Assembly (NCBI RefSeq): GCF_011617705.1
Contig: NZ_CP050154.1
Span: 2,976,001 to 3,040,000 of the forward strand
DNA: 64,000 nucleotides
From: Brevibacterium limosum
GTDB taxonomy: Bacteria > Actinomycetota > Actinomycetes > Actinomycetales > Brevibacteriaceae
Direction: 5' to 3'
Under the pieces are notes generated by a model, which made no database searches, was not told the DNA's origin, and saw only the letters and a list, made by a program, of their open reading frames with translations. Positions within the stretch are counted from its first letter, which is position 1. Each line of letters opens with the position of its first letter. Both the position numbers and the translations under genes were made by a program. Shown one piece after another: positions 1 through 8,812 of the stretch.

Positions 1-302
1 TCGCGGACCTCGGATTCGGTGGTGAAGGCGTCGACGGCGTCTTCGAGGACGGCGTTCTCCTTCTTCAGTTGGAACGCGGCCGGAGCGACGCCGTTGATGC
101 CCTCGGCGTCCATCTTCTGCTTGATCCACCAATCGGGGTCAGAGGAACTGTGCAGCCCGCTCAGCGGTTTGCCCAAACCCGGCAGATCATCGAAATCACC
201 GCGCTCGATGGCCCTGTCAAGGGCCGATTCGACGACGGCGTTGCGATCCTCGAGCGAATTCAGGCGCCGAGGCGCTTCGTCCTCACTCGGGTCCTTACTC
301 AT
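1..302 (-). CDS. DUF1992 (DnaJ homologue subfamily C member 28-like) protein, 3' end off window
   Basis: About 100 N-terminal residues are visible; the rest lies to the left of the window. The pattern of an acidic N-terminus, then AIERGDFDDLPGLGKPL, then DWWIKQKM and a Lys/Glu-rich helix is typical of the DUF1992 family. This family is often called DnaJ-homologue-C28-like, although it carries no J domain, and its biochemical role is not established. The ATG at 302-300 follows a purine-rich GGGGAGAGGCGAG site, which supports this start. Family assignment is confident; function is unknown. Confidence 0.85.
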   Translation of the reverse strand, partial: MSKDPSEDEAPRRLNSLEDRNAVVESALDRAIERGDFDDLPGLGKPLSGLHSSSDPDWWIKQKMDAEGINGVAPAAFQLKKENAVLEDAVDAFTTESEVR

Positions 303-660
303 GGTCTCGCCTCTCCCCGGTCCACAGTGCCGTGGCTCCCGGCACCAGACGCCGTGGGCTGAACACCGCGGCTCGCCTCGACGCGGCACCCCGGCCAAGT
401 GTCCTCACACGGTAGGCGCCTCGGCAAGAGGTTCGCAAGGGTGGGCACCCGGCAGCTTGAGAGCAGAGGGGACCGAACTTGGGTCACAATCGGATACTTT
501 TCGGCGGAAATGTCCGTTTGCGACCTATTCTCGGCGCAGCGCCTGCAGTGGGCGACCACTTCTGTGCCTAGTGCCGGCGGGCGCTCCCTTGTCGGCGGGG
601 AGATGGAAAACGGCCCCGCGTCCTGTGTTTCCACAAGTCGCGAGACCGCTTCCCTCTGCG
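303..660. other. intergenic stretch with no gene seen
   Basis: There are 358 bases between the start of the DUF1992 gene and the 3' end of tRNA-Tyr, both on the minus strand. Open frames crossing it have no recognisable protein content. It should hold the promoter of the DUF1992 gene and the tRNA terminator, but I cannot point to clear boxes. Confidence 0.5.
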
Positions 661-742
661 TGGCAGATGAAGGATTCGAACCTTCGAAGGCAATGCCGGC
701 TGATTTACAGTCAGCTCCCTTTGGCCGCTCGGGCAATCTGCC
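661..742 (-). tRNA. tRNA-Tyr (GTA)
   Basis: The minus strand folds as an 82-base class II tRNA. The 7-bp acceptor stem is GGCAGAT/ATCTGCC with discriminator A. The anticodon arm is CTGACTGTAAATCAG with anticodon GTA, followed by a long variable arm as expected for tyrosine, and the T-arm contains GGTTCGAATCC. CCA is not encoded. It stands alone, upstream of and divergent from yajQ. Confidence 0.97.
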
Positions 743-902
743 GCAGGTGGCGCTCGATGAGCACCTGAAAAGAATACAAGGCCCGGGCCCGAATCTCCAA
801 CTCGATAGACGCAGATCACAATTCGCGGCCTCGACTAGACTCGGAGGCAACAGCCACGCCCGTTCCCGACGGGTACACACCATCGCAGACTAAGGAGCAT
901 TC

Positions 903-1394
903 ATGGCCAGCGAATCCTCATTCGACATCGTCAGCAAGGTCGACCGACAGGAAGCCGACAACGCACTGAACCAGGCAGCGAAAGAGATCAACTCCCGTTA
1001 CGACTTTCGCGGCACCGATGCCTCGATCGCCTGGAGCGGCGAAGCCGTGCAGATGAAGGCCAGCAGCGAAGACCGCGTCAAGGCCATCCTCGATGTCTTC
1101 CAGTCGAAGCTGGTCAAACGCGGAATCTCGCTGAAGTCCCTTGAAGACGGCGAACCGTACCCCTCGGGCAAAGAGCACCGCATCGACGCCTCCCTCAAGG
1201 AGGGCATCGACAAGGACAATGCGAAGAAGATCTCGAAGATCATCCGCGACGAAGGGCCCAAGGGCGTCAAGGCCCAGATCCAGGACGACGAGCTGCGCGT
1301 GAGCTCGAAGAAGCGCGATGACCTGCAGGCCGTCATCGCCCTGCTCAAGGGACAGGACCTCGACGTCGACCTGCAGTTCACGAACTACCGCTGA
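903..1394 (+). CDS. yajQ: YajQ family nucleotide-binding protein (UPF0234)
   Basis: This 163-residue protein has the length and sequence of the YajQ/UPF0234 (DUF520) family. The N-terminus reads [20 protein letters not shown], followed by [13 protein letters not shown] and, at the C-terminus, a [24 protein letters not shown] end. Family members are small cytoplasmic proteins with two ferredoxin-like folds; some bind cyclic-di-GMP or nucleic acid, but a role in this organism is not known. The start is supported by AAGGAG seven bases upstream of the ATG. It is monocistronic and followed by a strong hairpin. Confidence 0.93.
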   Translation: MASESSFDIVSKVDRQEADNALNQAAKEINSRYDFRGTDASIAWSGEAVQMKASSEDRVKAILDVFQSKLVKRGISLKSLEDGEPYPSGKEHRIDASLKEGIDKDNAKKISKIIRDEGPKGVKAQIQDDELRVSSKKRDDLQAVIALLKGQDLDVDLQFTNYR

Positions 1395-1408
1395 CTCCAC
1401 CTCGGTTT

Positions 1409-1435
1409 GAGCTGGGCCGTCGGACGGCTCGGCTC
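1409..1435 (+). terminator. hairpin terminator after yajQ
   Basis: Fifteen bases after the yajQ stop, two 13-base arms flank a single central base: GAGCTGGGCCGTC and GACGGCTCGGCTC. Eleven positions pair canonically and the other two can form G-U. There is no U-tract, as is common in high-GC actinobacteria. The arm contains GGGCCGTC, also found in the hairpin at 24393-24464. Confidence 0.6.
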
Positions 1436-1618
1436 AGCCGGTCAAGCTCGGCCGGTCGACGACTCAGGCAGCACTCCCCTCATCCCCCACCCCGCGAATA
1501 TGTCGGAACACGTCATCGTCTGACGCCCGCGGACGTTCTGAGACTCGCTCATGACGGGTCGTGACACCGATCATGCATCCGTGCCGCACGTTCCCCGGTC
1601 CCCCGTCAGGATGGCGAC

Positions 1619-2659
1619 ATGTCATCCACTTTCGTCACCCCGCGGCTCTCGGCCTCGGCCCCGGGCAGCACACCCGATCGGCTGCCCATCGGTCGACGCC
1701 GGCTGCGGCGAGCTCTGTCCTTCGAAGTCATCCCACCCCGGTCCGCGGCCCAAGCGGCGCGGATGCCGGGACTGCTGAGATTCCTCGATTCGCTGGGTCC
1801 TGACTATCTGGCCGTCACCTCATCGGCCACCAGCAGCTGGCTGCAGGGCACGGCCGACTTCATCGCCGAGGTCACCTCCACGACCACGCTGCGGCCCTTG
1901 GCCCACCTCGCATGCACCGCCGGCACCGAGCCCGAGCTGCTCACCTGGATCGACCATCTCCTCAGCGTCGGCGTGCGCGGCTTCCTCGCCATCCGCGGCG
2001 ACATCCCCGCCGGTCGGACGAGTCTCCCAGCCGGACACCTCCCCCACGCCGATGCGCTCGTCGGCCTCCTCCGCCGCATCGAATCCGACAATGTCGCTCG
2101 CCTGGCCGCCGGTCGCCTCGGCATCGGCGTCGCCGCCTACCCCTCGGGCCATCCGGAATCGACCGGGCCCGAAGAGGACCTCGACGTGCTCGCGGCCAAG
2201 CAGCGCAACGGCGCCGACTTCGCCATCACCCAGCTCTTCTTCGACCCCACCGCCTACTCCCGTCTGCGCCGGCGTGCCGAACATGCCGGCATCACGCTCC
2301 CGATCATCCCCGGCATCCTGCCGTTCACCGATGCTCGCCGCCTGCACACGATGTCCAGACTCTCGGGTCTGCCCGTTCCCGACCATCTCCTCGCACGCTT
2401 CGACGGAATCTCCGACCCCGCCTCGGCGCGGCGGATCGGACTCGAGATCACCGCCGAACACACCGCAGCGATCCTCGAACACGATGCCGACGGACTGCAC
2501 TTCTACACCTTCAACGACCAGAACACGACCGAAGACCTGCTCACCGCACTCGAACAGAAAGGGATCTCAGTGAGCTCATTCCCACCCCAACCACCGCCTC
2601 GGCGATGGCCGCCATCGACCGACGACACACCAACGACCGCGAAGGAGAACCACGCATGA
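1619..2659 (+). CDS. metF: methylenetetrahydrofolate reductase
   Basis: This FAD-dependent enzyme (346 aa) reduces 5,10-methylene-THF to 5-methyl-THF, the methyl donor for the next gene, metE. Recognisable MTHFR motifs are LSFEVIPPRS near residue 37, FAITQLFFDPTAY around residue 205 (the TIM-barrel segment contacting folate), and HFYTFNDQN near the C-terminus. A SwissProt-like short N-terminal extension of about 30 residues precedes the family core, so a slightly later start is possible. The stop overlaps the metE start by ATGA, so the pair is translationally coupled. Confidence 0.93.
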   Translation: MSSTFVTPRLSASAPGSTPDRLPIGRRRLRRALSFEVIPPRSAAQAARMPGLLRFLDSLGPDYLAVTSSATSSWLQGTADFIAEVTSTTTLRPLAHLACTAGTEPELLTWIDHLLSVGVRGFLAIRGDIPAGRTSLPAGHLPHADALVGLLRRIESDNVARLAAGRLGIGVAAYPSGHPESTGPEEDLDVLAAKQRNGADFAITQLFFDPTAYSRLRRRAEHAGITLPIIPGILPFTDARRLHTMSRLSGLPVPDHLLARFDGISDPASARRIGLEITAEHTAAILEHDADGLHFYTFNDQNTTEDLLTALEQKGISVSSFPPQPPPRRWPPSTDDTPTTAKENHA

Positions 2660-4980
2660 CCACCCCATTCCCGAGAGCCACCGTCACCGGCTACCCGCGC
2701 ATCGGCGCCCGCCGCGAACAGAAGAGAGCCTTGGAGGCCTACTGGGCCGGCCGCATCGACGCCGACGACTTCACCCGTTTCGTACACACCCTGCGCGTCG
2801 AGACCTACCACCGACTCGCCGAGCTGGGGCTGCGCGAGGACTATGCGATCCCGGCCTCCTACAGCCACTACGATCACGTCCTCGACACGGCACTGACCGT
2901 CGGGCTCATCCCCACGGACACCGGCGGCACCAACACAGGCGCTGCCGCCGGCCTCGATGCCTACTTCGCTCTCGCCCGCGGAACAGCCCAGCGCAGTCCG
3001 TTGGAGATGACGAAATGGTTCGACACGAACTACCACTACCTCGTCCCCGAGCTCGCCGACTCCACGGTCTTCACCGCCCGCCCGCACCATCTGCTCTCCC
3101 TCGTCGCCGAGGCGAGGGCCGCCGGACACCTGGTCAGACCGGTCCTCGTCGGACCTGTCACCTTGCTCGCACTGGCCAAACCCGCACCCGGTGCCACGAC
3201 TCTGCCGCTCGACCGACTCGACGAGCTCACCCCCGTCTATCGAGACATTCTCACGGCACTCAGTGACGCTGGCGTCGATTGGGTTCAGCTCGATGAACCG
3301 GCCCTCGTCGCCGACATCCCCGGCACCACCGATGCCAGGCTCGCCGAGGCAGCCCGACGCACCTATGCGACGCTGAGTTCCGCAACCATTCGTCCGCAGC
3401 TGTTCGTCACTGCCCCCTACGGAAGCCTCGAGAACGGTCTGCCCGCACTCGCCGAATCCGGCATCGACGCCCTCGGTGTCGACCTGTCCGCCGCGACCCG
3501 CGGGGCCGACCCGGACTATGCACCCAGGCTGGCGGCGACCTTGCCCCCGTCGGTCCACCTCGTCGCCGGGGCCATTGACGGACGCAACGTCTGGGCCGAT
3601 GATCTGGCCGCCAGCCTCGACGTGCTCACCGGTCTGGGTCGGGAATCGCTGAGCGTGTCCACCTCCACCTCGCTGCTGCACGTGCCCTATACGGTCTCCC
3701 AGGAGACCACGCTGCCCGTCGACGTCGCCTTCTGGCTGTCCTTCGCCGAGGAGAAGGTGACCGAGGTCGAGGCCCTGGCCGCCGCTCTCGCCGACGGGGC
3801 CGAAGCCCGGCCCGAGGCGTTCAACCGTGCCGAACGCGTCCGGCGCACCCGCGCTTCGTCGACCCGAGTCCACAACGCCGAGGTGGCCGCCCGCACCGCA
3901 GCCGAGGCGACCAATGACGGCTTCCGCACCGATGCTGCGACACGGATCGCCGCCCAGGAGTCGCTGGGGATCCCGGATCTGCCGACGACGACCATCGGTT
4001 CCTTCCCGCAGACAGCCGAGGTCCGTCGGGCACGGGCCGATCACCGAGCCGGACGTGTCGATGATGCCGCCTACGAGCAGGCGATGAGAGCCGAGATCGA
4101 CCGGATCATCGACCTGCAGGAGGAGCTGGGTCTCGACATCCTCGTCCACGGGGAACCCGAGCGCAACGACATGGTCCAGTATTTCGCCGAGCACCTCGAC
4201 GGCTTCACGACCACCGAGCACGGGTGGGTGCAGTCCTACGGGTCGAGGTGCACGCGTCCGCCGATCCTGTTCGGTGATGTGTCCCGCCCGGAGCCGATCA
4301 CCGTCGGTTGGACACGCTACGCCGCGTCCCGGACACCGCACCCGGTCAAGGGCATGCTCACCGGCCCGGTGACGATCCTCGCGTGGTCGTTCGTCCGCGA
4401 CGACGTCGACCTGCGGGTCTCTGCCGACCAGATCGGTCTCGCGCTGTCCGATGAGGTCGCCGATCTCGAGGCGGCGGGCATCGGCATCATCCAAGTCGAC
4501 GAACCGGCGCTGCGAGAGCTGCTGCCGCTGCGCAGTCGGGCCCGCGCCGAGTATCTCGAGTGGGCGGTGCGTGCCTTCCGCCTCGTCAGTGCCCGGGTGG
4601 CCCCGCACACACAGATCCACACTCACCTGTGCTATTCGGAGTTCGGAGAGATCATCGAGGCGATCGATGCCCTCGACGCCGATGTCACCAGCATCGAGGC
4701 CGCCCGATCACGGATGGAGGTCCTCGACGATATCGCCGGATTCGGATTCGGACGCGGGATCGGCCCCGGCATCTACGATATCCATTCCCCGCGCGTGCCG
4801 ACCATCGAGGAGCTGCGCGAACTCATCGAGGGGGCGCTGAAACATGTGCCTGCACAGCGGCTGTGGATCAACCCCGACTGCGGGCTGAAGACGCGCGGCT
4901 ACCCGGAGGTGCGTGCCTCCTTGGCCAACCTCGTCGCCTCACGGCAGGCCATGCTCGATTCGGTCCAGGTCACGGTCTGA
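2656..4980 (+). CDS. metE: cobalamin-independent methionine synthase
   Basis: This enzyme (774 aa, normal MetE length) transfers the methyl group from 5-methyl-THF-polyglutamate to homocysteine without B12. It has the two-barrel layout: an N-terminal half beginning [20 protein letters not shown] and a catalytic C-terminal half from about residue 435 ([14 protein letters not shown]). Likely zinc ligands are His657 and Cys659 (HTHLC), Glu681 and Cys742 (PDCGLKTR), all present. The frame stays open upstream of 2656, but that part overlaps metF and is not MetE-like; the ATG overlapping the metF stop is the start. No cobalamin riboswitch was found upstream. Confidence 0.96.
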   Translation: MTTPFPRATVTGYPRIGARREQKRALEAYWAGRIDADDFTRFVHTLRVETYHRLAELGLREDYAIPASYSHYDHVLDTALTVGLIPTDTGGTNTGAAAGLDAYFALARGTAQRSPLEMTKWFDTNYHYLVPELADSTVFTARPHHLLSLVAEARAAGHLVRPVLVGPVTLLALAKPAPGATTLPLDRLDELTPVYRDILTALSDAGVDWVQLDEPALVADIPGTTDARLAEAARRTYATLSSATIRPQLFVTAPYGSLENGLPALAESGIDALGVDLSAATRGADPDYAPRLAATLPPSVHLVAGAIDGRNVWADDLAASLDVLTGLGRESLSVSTSTSLLHVPYTVSQETTLPVDVAFWLSFAEEKVTEVEALAAALADGAEARPEAFNRAERVRRTRASSTRVHNAEVAARTAAEATNDGFRTDAATRIAAQESLGIPDLPTTTIGSFPQTAEVRRARADHRAGRVDDAAYEQAMRAEIDRIIDLQEELGLDILVHGEPERNDMVQYFAEHLDGFTTTEHGWVQSYGSRCTRPPILFGDVSRPEPITVGWTRYAASRTPHPVKGMLTGPVTILAWSFVRDDVDLRVSADQIGLALSDEVADLEAAGIGIIQVDEPALRELLPLRSRARAEYLEWAVRAFRLVSARVAPHTQIHTHLCYSEFGEIIEAIDALDADVTSIEAARSRMEVLDDIAGFGFGRGIGPGIYDIHSPRVPTIEELRELIEGALKHVPAQRLWINPDCGLKTRGYPEVRASLANLVASRQAMLDSVQVTV

Positions 4981-5031
4981 GCCGCCTCGGCGAGGTCCGA
5001 TGGTCGGTCTGAACCGCCTCGGCGAGATCCG
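4974..5031 (+). repeat. 26-base direct repeat spanning the metE stop
   Basis: Bases 4974-4999 and 5006-5031 are identical at 24 of 26 positions with a period of 32. The first copy covers the last two metE codons plus the stop. Both copies contain the palindromic word GCCTCGGCGAG. The repeat fills the gap between metE and the convergent RelA/SpoT-domain gene. Confidence 0.85.
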
Positions 5032-5033
5032 GG

Positions 5034-5960
5034 TCAGTGTTCGGGGAGTTCGAGCGGGATGTAGTACAGGCCCTTCGAGTCCTCTTCGACGCTGGCACGG
5101 AGGCGATCATCGAGGTGGATGAAGTCGTTGACCTTGATGGTGCCCTTCTGACCGCTGAGGCGGCGGATCGCGAATGCGGGGATGAGGCCCTGACGTCCCG
5201 AACCGTCGACGGCGAGCGCGTATTTCGGGCCCGTCGCGCGGACTCGGACATCGATGCCGGTGTCCTGTTCGCGCAGTTCGTCGAGTTCTCGCACGGGTTC
5301 CGGGTTCGTCAGCGCGGTGAGCTCGACGGCCAGGGTATCGGCCATGTCATCGACGGTGGCGAGCATGTTCGCCATGGCGCGGGCGAATTCTCCGTGGAGC
5401 TTGCTCGGCTTCATCGCCGCACCGGGTTTGTACATGTCCTCATGGGTGAGCTCGCTCCACGCGTCCTGGAGTCGGGTCTTCACCTGGATCTCGGCGAAGA
5501 CCGGCTGACCTTGGTCCGAGGGGATGCGCAGAATGACGTGGCAGGCACGGTATCCGCTGGCCTTCGGCGGGTCCGTGTAGTCACGCGATTCGATGAGTTC
5601 GAACGAGCCGAGCTGCTCGGGGTCGCGCAGGGCAGAGAACATCATCCGCTGATCGCGCGGAGATTTGCACAGCACCTTGATGCCGACGATGTCACGGATC
5701 TGGTCTTCGACATCCTCGGTGGAGGTGATCGTCAGCTGCGGGTCGTCCTCGGTCTTCTCCGTCACCTTCGCCAGGGTCCGGGCGGCATCCTTGATCCGGT
5801 GCCCGTCGACGTCGAGTCGCGAGATGTCCTTGTCCTTGAGCAGACCCTTCTGCTGTTCGGTCAGCCAGTGCTTGATCCGCACGGCCGCCGTCTGCCAGGC
5901 GTCGAGTCGTTCGGCATACGCGCGTTCGACGATCGTCTTGAGCAGCGATTCGCTTCTCAC
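5034..5960 (-). CDS. RelA/SpoT-domain protein, possible small alarmone synthetase
   Basis: This protein (308 aa from the chosen start) has a single RelA/SpoT nucleotidyltransferase domain and no hydrolase (HD), TGS or ACT domain, as in small (p)ppGpp synthetases of the COG2357 type. Matching blocks are DIVGIKVLC, SGYRACH and AEIQVKT followed by AWSELTHE. Relative to canonical synthetases several conserved residues are changed (DxxGIR to GIK, GYRS to GYRA, IRT to VKT), so activity is uncertain. The roughly 80-residue C-terminal extension after the domain is unassigned. The GTG at 5960 has an AGGGGAG site seven bases upstream; the frame extends further but without a better start. Confidence 0.75.
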   Translation of the reverse strand: MRSESLLKTIVERAYAERLDAWQTAAVRIKHWLTEQQKGLLKDKDISRLDVDGHRIKDAARTLAKVTEKTEDDPQLTITSTEDVEDQIRDIVGIKVLCKSPRDQRMMFSALRDPEQLGSFELIESRDYTDPPKASGYRACHVILRIPSDQGQPVFAEIQVKTRLQDAWSELTHEDMYKPGAAMKPSKLHGEFARAMANMLATVDDMADTLAVELTALTNPEPVRELDELREQDTGIDVRVRATGPKYALAVDGSGRQGLIPAFAIRRLSGQKGTIKVNDFIHLDDRLRASVEEDSKGLYYIPLELPEH

Positions 5961-6168
5961 GAGGTCTCCCCTGCCTGCCGACGGCGGATTCTGATGGACG
6001 TCCGGTGTGTGCCGGTGCATGGTGCGCATCGGTCCGGATGCTCTGACTCTACGCGGTAGACGCACCACGCCCCGGCAGCGACTCGTCTTCCCAGTGCAAC
6101 GGGAGGAGAAGTCACTGCCGGGGCGTTGTGGCGTCCAAGCGGAGAACGCACCGTTGCCGGTGGGCGAT

Positions 6169-6222
6169 GGCTCCGAGTCAGCCGCTCCGAGTCAGCCGCC
6201 TCGGGTCAGCCGCCCCGGGTCT
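6169..6222. repeat. 14-base tandem repeat
   Basis: Three consecutive 14-base units (6181-6194, 6195-6208, 6209-6222) of the form GCCGCTCCGAGTCA follow a partial unit at 6169-6180. They diverge at two to four positions. They lie just beyond the 3' end of fprA, in the 274-base gap between the RelA/SpoT-domain gene start and the fprA stop. Confidence 0.75.
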
Positions 6223-6234
6223 AGTTGCCTCACG

Positions 6235-7653
6235 TCAGCTGCCGGCGGACGGCTGGCCGACGGATTCGGCGGTGACGTGCCCGCGCGCCTCGACCAGCAT
6301 CGCCTCACGGGTGGCGAGCTTGACCCGCTCACGGCCCTCGACCTCACCGGCCGCCTTCTCAGCGGCCTCGACCCGGTGGTAGCCCTCCCAGTCGACGAAG
6401 TCGGTGCCCTTGGACTCGAGGAGTTCGACGATGGCCGACTCGTCCGGGTACACCGGATCGGTGAGCACCCCGGCTGCCCGGTCATCGAGGATGTGGCCGA
6501 TGGTCTCGAGCGCATCGCCCTTGGTATGGCCGATGAGTCCGACAGGCCCGCGCTTGATCCACCCGGTGGTGTAGACGCCCTGAACGACGTCGGCGTCGGC
6601 GGCCTTGGCCTGTTCGTCGGAGTCGACGACCCGCCCCTCGTGGTTGGGGATGACCCGTCTGCGGTCGTCGAAGGGCAGCTGAGGCAGCTGGGCGCCCGCA
6701 TATCCGACGGCGCGGTAGACGGCATCGAGCTCCCAGTCGTGGAAGCTGCCGGTGCCGTTGACTCCGCCGGAACCGTCGAGTTCCATGCGTTCGGTGCGCA
6801 GTCCCGTCACCTTGTCCTCGCCGAGGATGGCGATCGGTGCGTGGAGGAAGTGCAGGTGGAGGCGCCGCTTCGCTCCGGTGGGTTCACGCATGGTGAAGTC
6901 CGTGAGCGTCTTTGCGACCTGTTTGGTCTGGTTGCTCGACTCGATCGCCTGCATCGACCCTTCGTCGAACTCGAAGTCCTCGGGGTAGACGATGATGTCG
7001 ACGTCCTTGACCTGACCGAGCTCGCGCAGCTCCAGCGGAGTGAACTTCGCCTGAGCCGGTCCGCGGCGACCGAAGATGTGGACGTCGGTGACGCGGGAGG
7101 TCTTGAGGCCCTCGTACACGTGGTCGGGGATCTCCGTGGTGTGCATATCGTCGGCCTGCTTGGCCAGAACGCGCGCGACGTCGAGGGCGACGTTGCCGTT
7201 GCCGATGACCGCGACGCGTTCGGCGTCCAACGGCCATTCCTGCCCGACATCGGGATGCGAGTCGTACCAGTTGACGAAGTCCGCGGCACCATAGGATCCG
7301 GGCAGATCGATCCCGGGCAGATCGAGTGCGGCATCGACGAAGCAGCCGGTGGAGAAGACCACTGCGTCATAGCGGTCGGTGAGCTCTTCGAGGCGGAGGT
7401 CGACACCGTATTCGACGTTGGAGAACAGACGGATGTCACCTCGGTCGAGAACCTTGATCAGGGCATTGATGATGCCCTTGATCCGCGGATGGTCGGGAGC
7501 GACCCCGTAGCGGACGAGCCCGAAGGGAGTCGGCAGGCGGTCGAACAGATCGATGCTCAGATCGAAATCGCGCTCCGCCTTCGTCATGAGATCAGCAGCG
7601 TAGATCCCGGCAGGACCGGCGCCGACGATAGCCACCCGGAAGGGACGAGTCAT
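6235..7653 (-). CDS. fprA: ferredoxin-NADP+ reductase, FprA type
   Basis: This 472-residue flavoprotein resembles adrenodoxin reductase and mycobacterial FprA, which move electrons between NADPH and ferredoxin, for example to supply cytochrome P450s. The N-terminus has the FAD Rossmann motif VAIVGAGPAGIYAA followed by the family signature DRLPTPFGLVRYGVAPDH. The NAD(P)-binding GNGNVALDVAR lies near residue 170, then FGRRGPAQAKFT, and the C-terminal FAD contact is GWIKRGPVGLIGHTKGDA. The ATG at 7653 is preferred to the GTG six bases earlier because GAGAGG then sits eight bases upstream. Confidence 0.93.
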   Translation of the reverse strand: MTRPFRVAIVGAGPAGIYAADLMTKAERDFDLSIDLFDRLPTPFGLVRYGVAPDHPRIKGIINALIKVLDRGDIRLFSNVEYGVDLRLEELTDRYDAVVFSTGCFVDAALDLPGIDLPGSYGAADFVNWYDSHPDVGQEWPLDAERVAVIGNGNVALDVARVLAKQADDMHTTEIPDHVYEGLKTSRVTDVHIFGRRGPAQAKFTPLELRELGQVKDVDIIVYPEDFEFDEGSMQAIESSNQTKQVAKTLTDFTMREPTGAKRRLHLHFLHAPIAILGEDKVTGLRTERMELDGSGGVNGTGSFHDWELDAVYRAVGYAGAQLPQLPFDDRRRVIPNHEGRVVDSDEQAKAADADVVQGVYTTGWIKRGPVGLIGHTKGDALETIGHILDDRAAGVLTDPVYPDESAIVELLESKGTDFVDWEGYHRVEAAEKAAGEVEGRERVKLATREAMLVEARGHVTAESVGQPSAGS

Positions 7654-7691
7654 TCTCACACCTCTCTAATCAGTCCCACCGAGTCTATCGT

Positions 7692-7714
7692 CAATGTAGG
7701 TCATCCTTACAATG
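7692..7714. promoter_or_regulatory. palindromic operator candidate upstream of fprA
   Basis: A 23-base imperfect palindrome (eight of eleven pairs match, core TGTAnG...CnTACA) is centred about 50 bases upstream of the fprA start. Its size and position suit a dimeric repressor, and the AGG/CCT spacing faintly recalls DtxR-type sites, but the match is too weak to name the regulator. Confidence 0.4.
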
Positions 7715-7832
7715 ACGTGATCAAACTCGCATTTCCACGGCCTCATCGGCAGCCCGCAGTCCTCCACGCTCTGCCGTCTCGCCGACGGGCCCGCGACCCC
7801 CACCACATCCCCACCTCATTAGACTGAAGCCT

Positions 7833-8747
7833 GTGAGCCAGAACCCTGCCCCCGATGAGAGCGCAATTCGCCGTGCCGGCCTGATCAACGGATTCTCCGC
7901 CTACCTCTTGTGGGGCGTGATGCCGCTGCTCTTCGCGGCAGCGGCACCCACCGGCGCCCTCGAACTCGTCTCCCACCGAGTCATCTGGTCGCTGGGCTTC
8001 TGCGCCATCCTCCTCATCTTCACCGGCGGCTTCCTCCGCACCTGGCAGATCCTGCGCTCGCCGCACCTCTTCGGCCTCCTGCTTCTGGCCTCCGTGCTCA
8101 TCGCCATCAACTGGACGACGTTCATCTTCGGGGTCGAAACCAATCAGCTCGTCGAGATCTCGCTCGGCTACTACCTCAACCCGCTCATCTCCATCGGCCT
8201 GGGCGTGGTCTTCCTCGGTGAGAAGCTGCGTCGACTGCAGTGGACGGCCGTGGGCTTCGGTCTGCTCGCCGTCATCATCGTCGGCATCGGCCTCGGCCGC
8301 GTCCCCTACCTTGCGTTCACCGTCGCCCTGTCCTTCGGCCTCTACGGGCTGGTGAAGAACAAGGTCGGCAGCCGTGTGGGAGCGCTCGAAGGCATGGCCG
8401 TCGAAAGCCTCGTCCTCGCCGTGCCCTCGGCGATCTACCTCATCGTCCTCGGCTCTCTGGGCCTGCAGACGTTCACCGGATTCGGCGGCTGGCACATCTT
8501 GGTCATCATAGTCACCGGGCCTGCCACAGCGATCCCGCTCATCCTCTTCAGCGCCGCCGCCCGCCGCATCCCCCTGTCCTGGGTGGGCATGCTCCAGTAC
8601 CTCACCCCGACGATCCAGTTCATCCTCGGTGTCACGGTCCTCGGCGAGATGATGTCGACGACGCGGTGGATCGGCTTCTTCATCATCTGGATCGCCGTCG
8701 TCCTGCTCTGCACCGATCTCGTGCGCACGAACCGACGCCGCCGCTGA
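7833..8747 (+). CDS. rarD: RarD-type EamA transporter
   Basis: This 304-residue membrane protein has about ten hydrophobic segments. The RarD hallmarks are an opening INGFSAYLLWGVMPLLF, WRTW-like LRTWQILRS, and NWTTFIFGVETNQLVEISLGYY. RarD proteins belong to the drug/metabolite transporter superfamily; E. coli RarD was linked to chloramphenicol sensitivity, but the true substrate is unknown. The GTG start is preceded seven bases upstream by TAGACT, a good -10 box, and has no ribosome-binding site, so translation may be leaderless. Confidence 0.88.
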   Translation: MSQNPAPDESAIRRAGLINGFSAYLLWGVMPLLFAAAAPTGALELVSHRVIWSLGFCAILLIFTGGFLRTWQILRSPHLFGLLLLASVLIAINWTTFIFGVETNQLVEISLGYYLNPLISIGLGVVFLGEKLRRLQWTAVGFGLLAVIIVGIGLGRVPYLAFTVALSFGLYGLVKNKVGSRVGALEGMAVESLVLAVPSAIYLIVLGSLGLQTFTGFGGWHILVIIVTGPATAIPLILFSAAARRIPLSWVGMLQYLTPTIQFILGVTVLGEMMSTTRWIGFFIIWIAVVLLCTDLVRTNRRRR

Positions 8748-8777
8748 CTGCGGGAGCCTCACCGAGGCGACCCGCAG
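8748..8777 (+). terminator. hairpin terminator after rarD
   Basis: Directly after the rarD stop, CTGCGGG and CCCGCAG form an outer stem and GCCTC/GAGGC an inner stem around a three-base loop. There is no U-tract. It separates rarD from the convergent permease gene. Confidence 0.65.
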
Positions 8778-8812
8778 TCGCCATCGCCGAGGCGGCCGAA
8801 TCGTGCCGAAGC

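Noticed and set aside
1395..1618. Possible cobalamin or SAM riboswitch upstream of metF-metE
   Set aside because: No B12 box or SAM-riboswitch core could be found; only a terminator-like hairpin belonging to yajQ.
1912..2655. The metE reading frame stays open about 740 bases upstream of its ATG
   Set aside because: This part overlaps metF, reads as Arg/Pro/His-rich filler, and MetE homology begins exactly at the ATG overlapping the metF stop.
2503..4626. A 707-codon open frame on the minus strand opposite metE
   Set aside because: Gly/Asp/Val-rich composition with no domain; a GC-driven shadow of metE.
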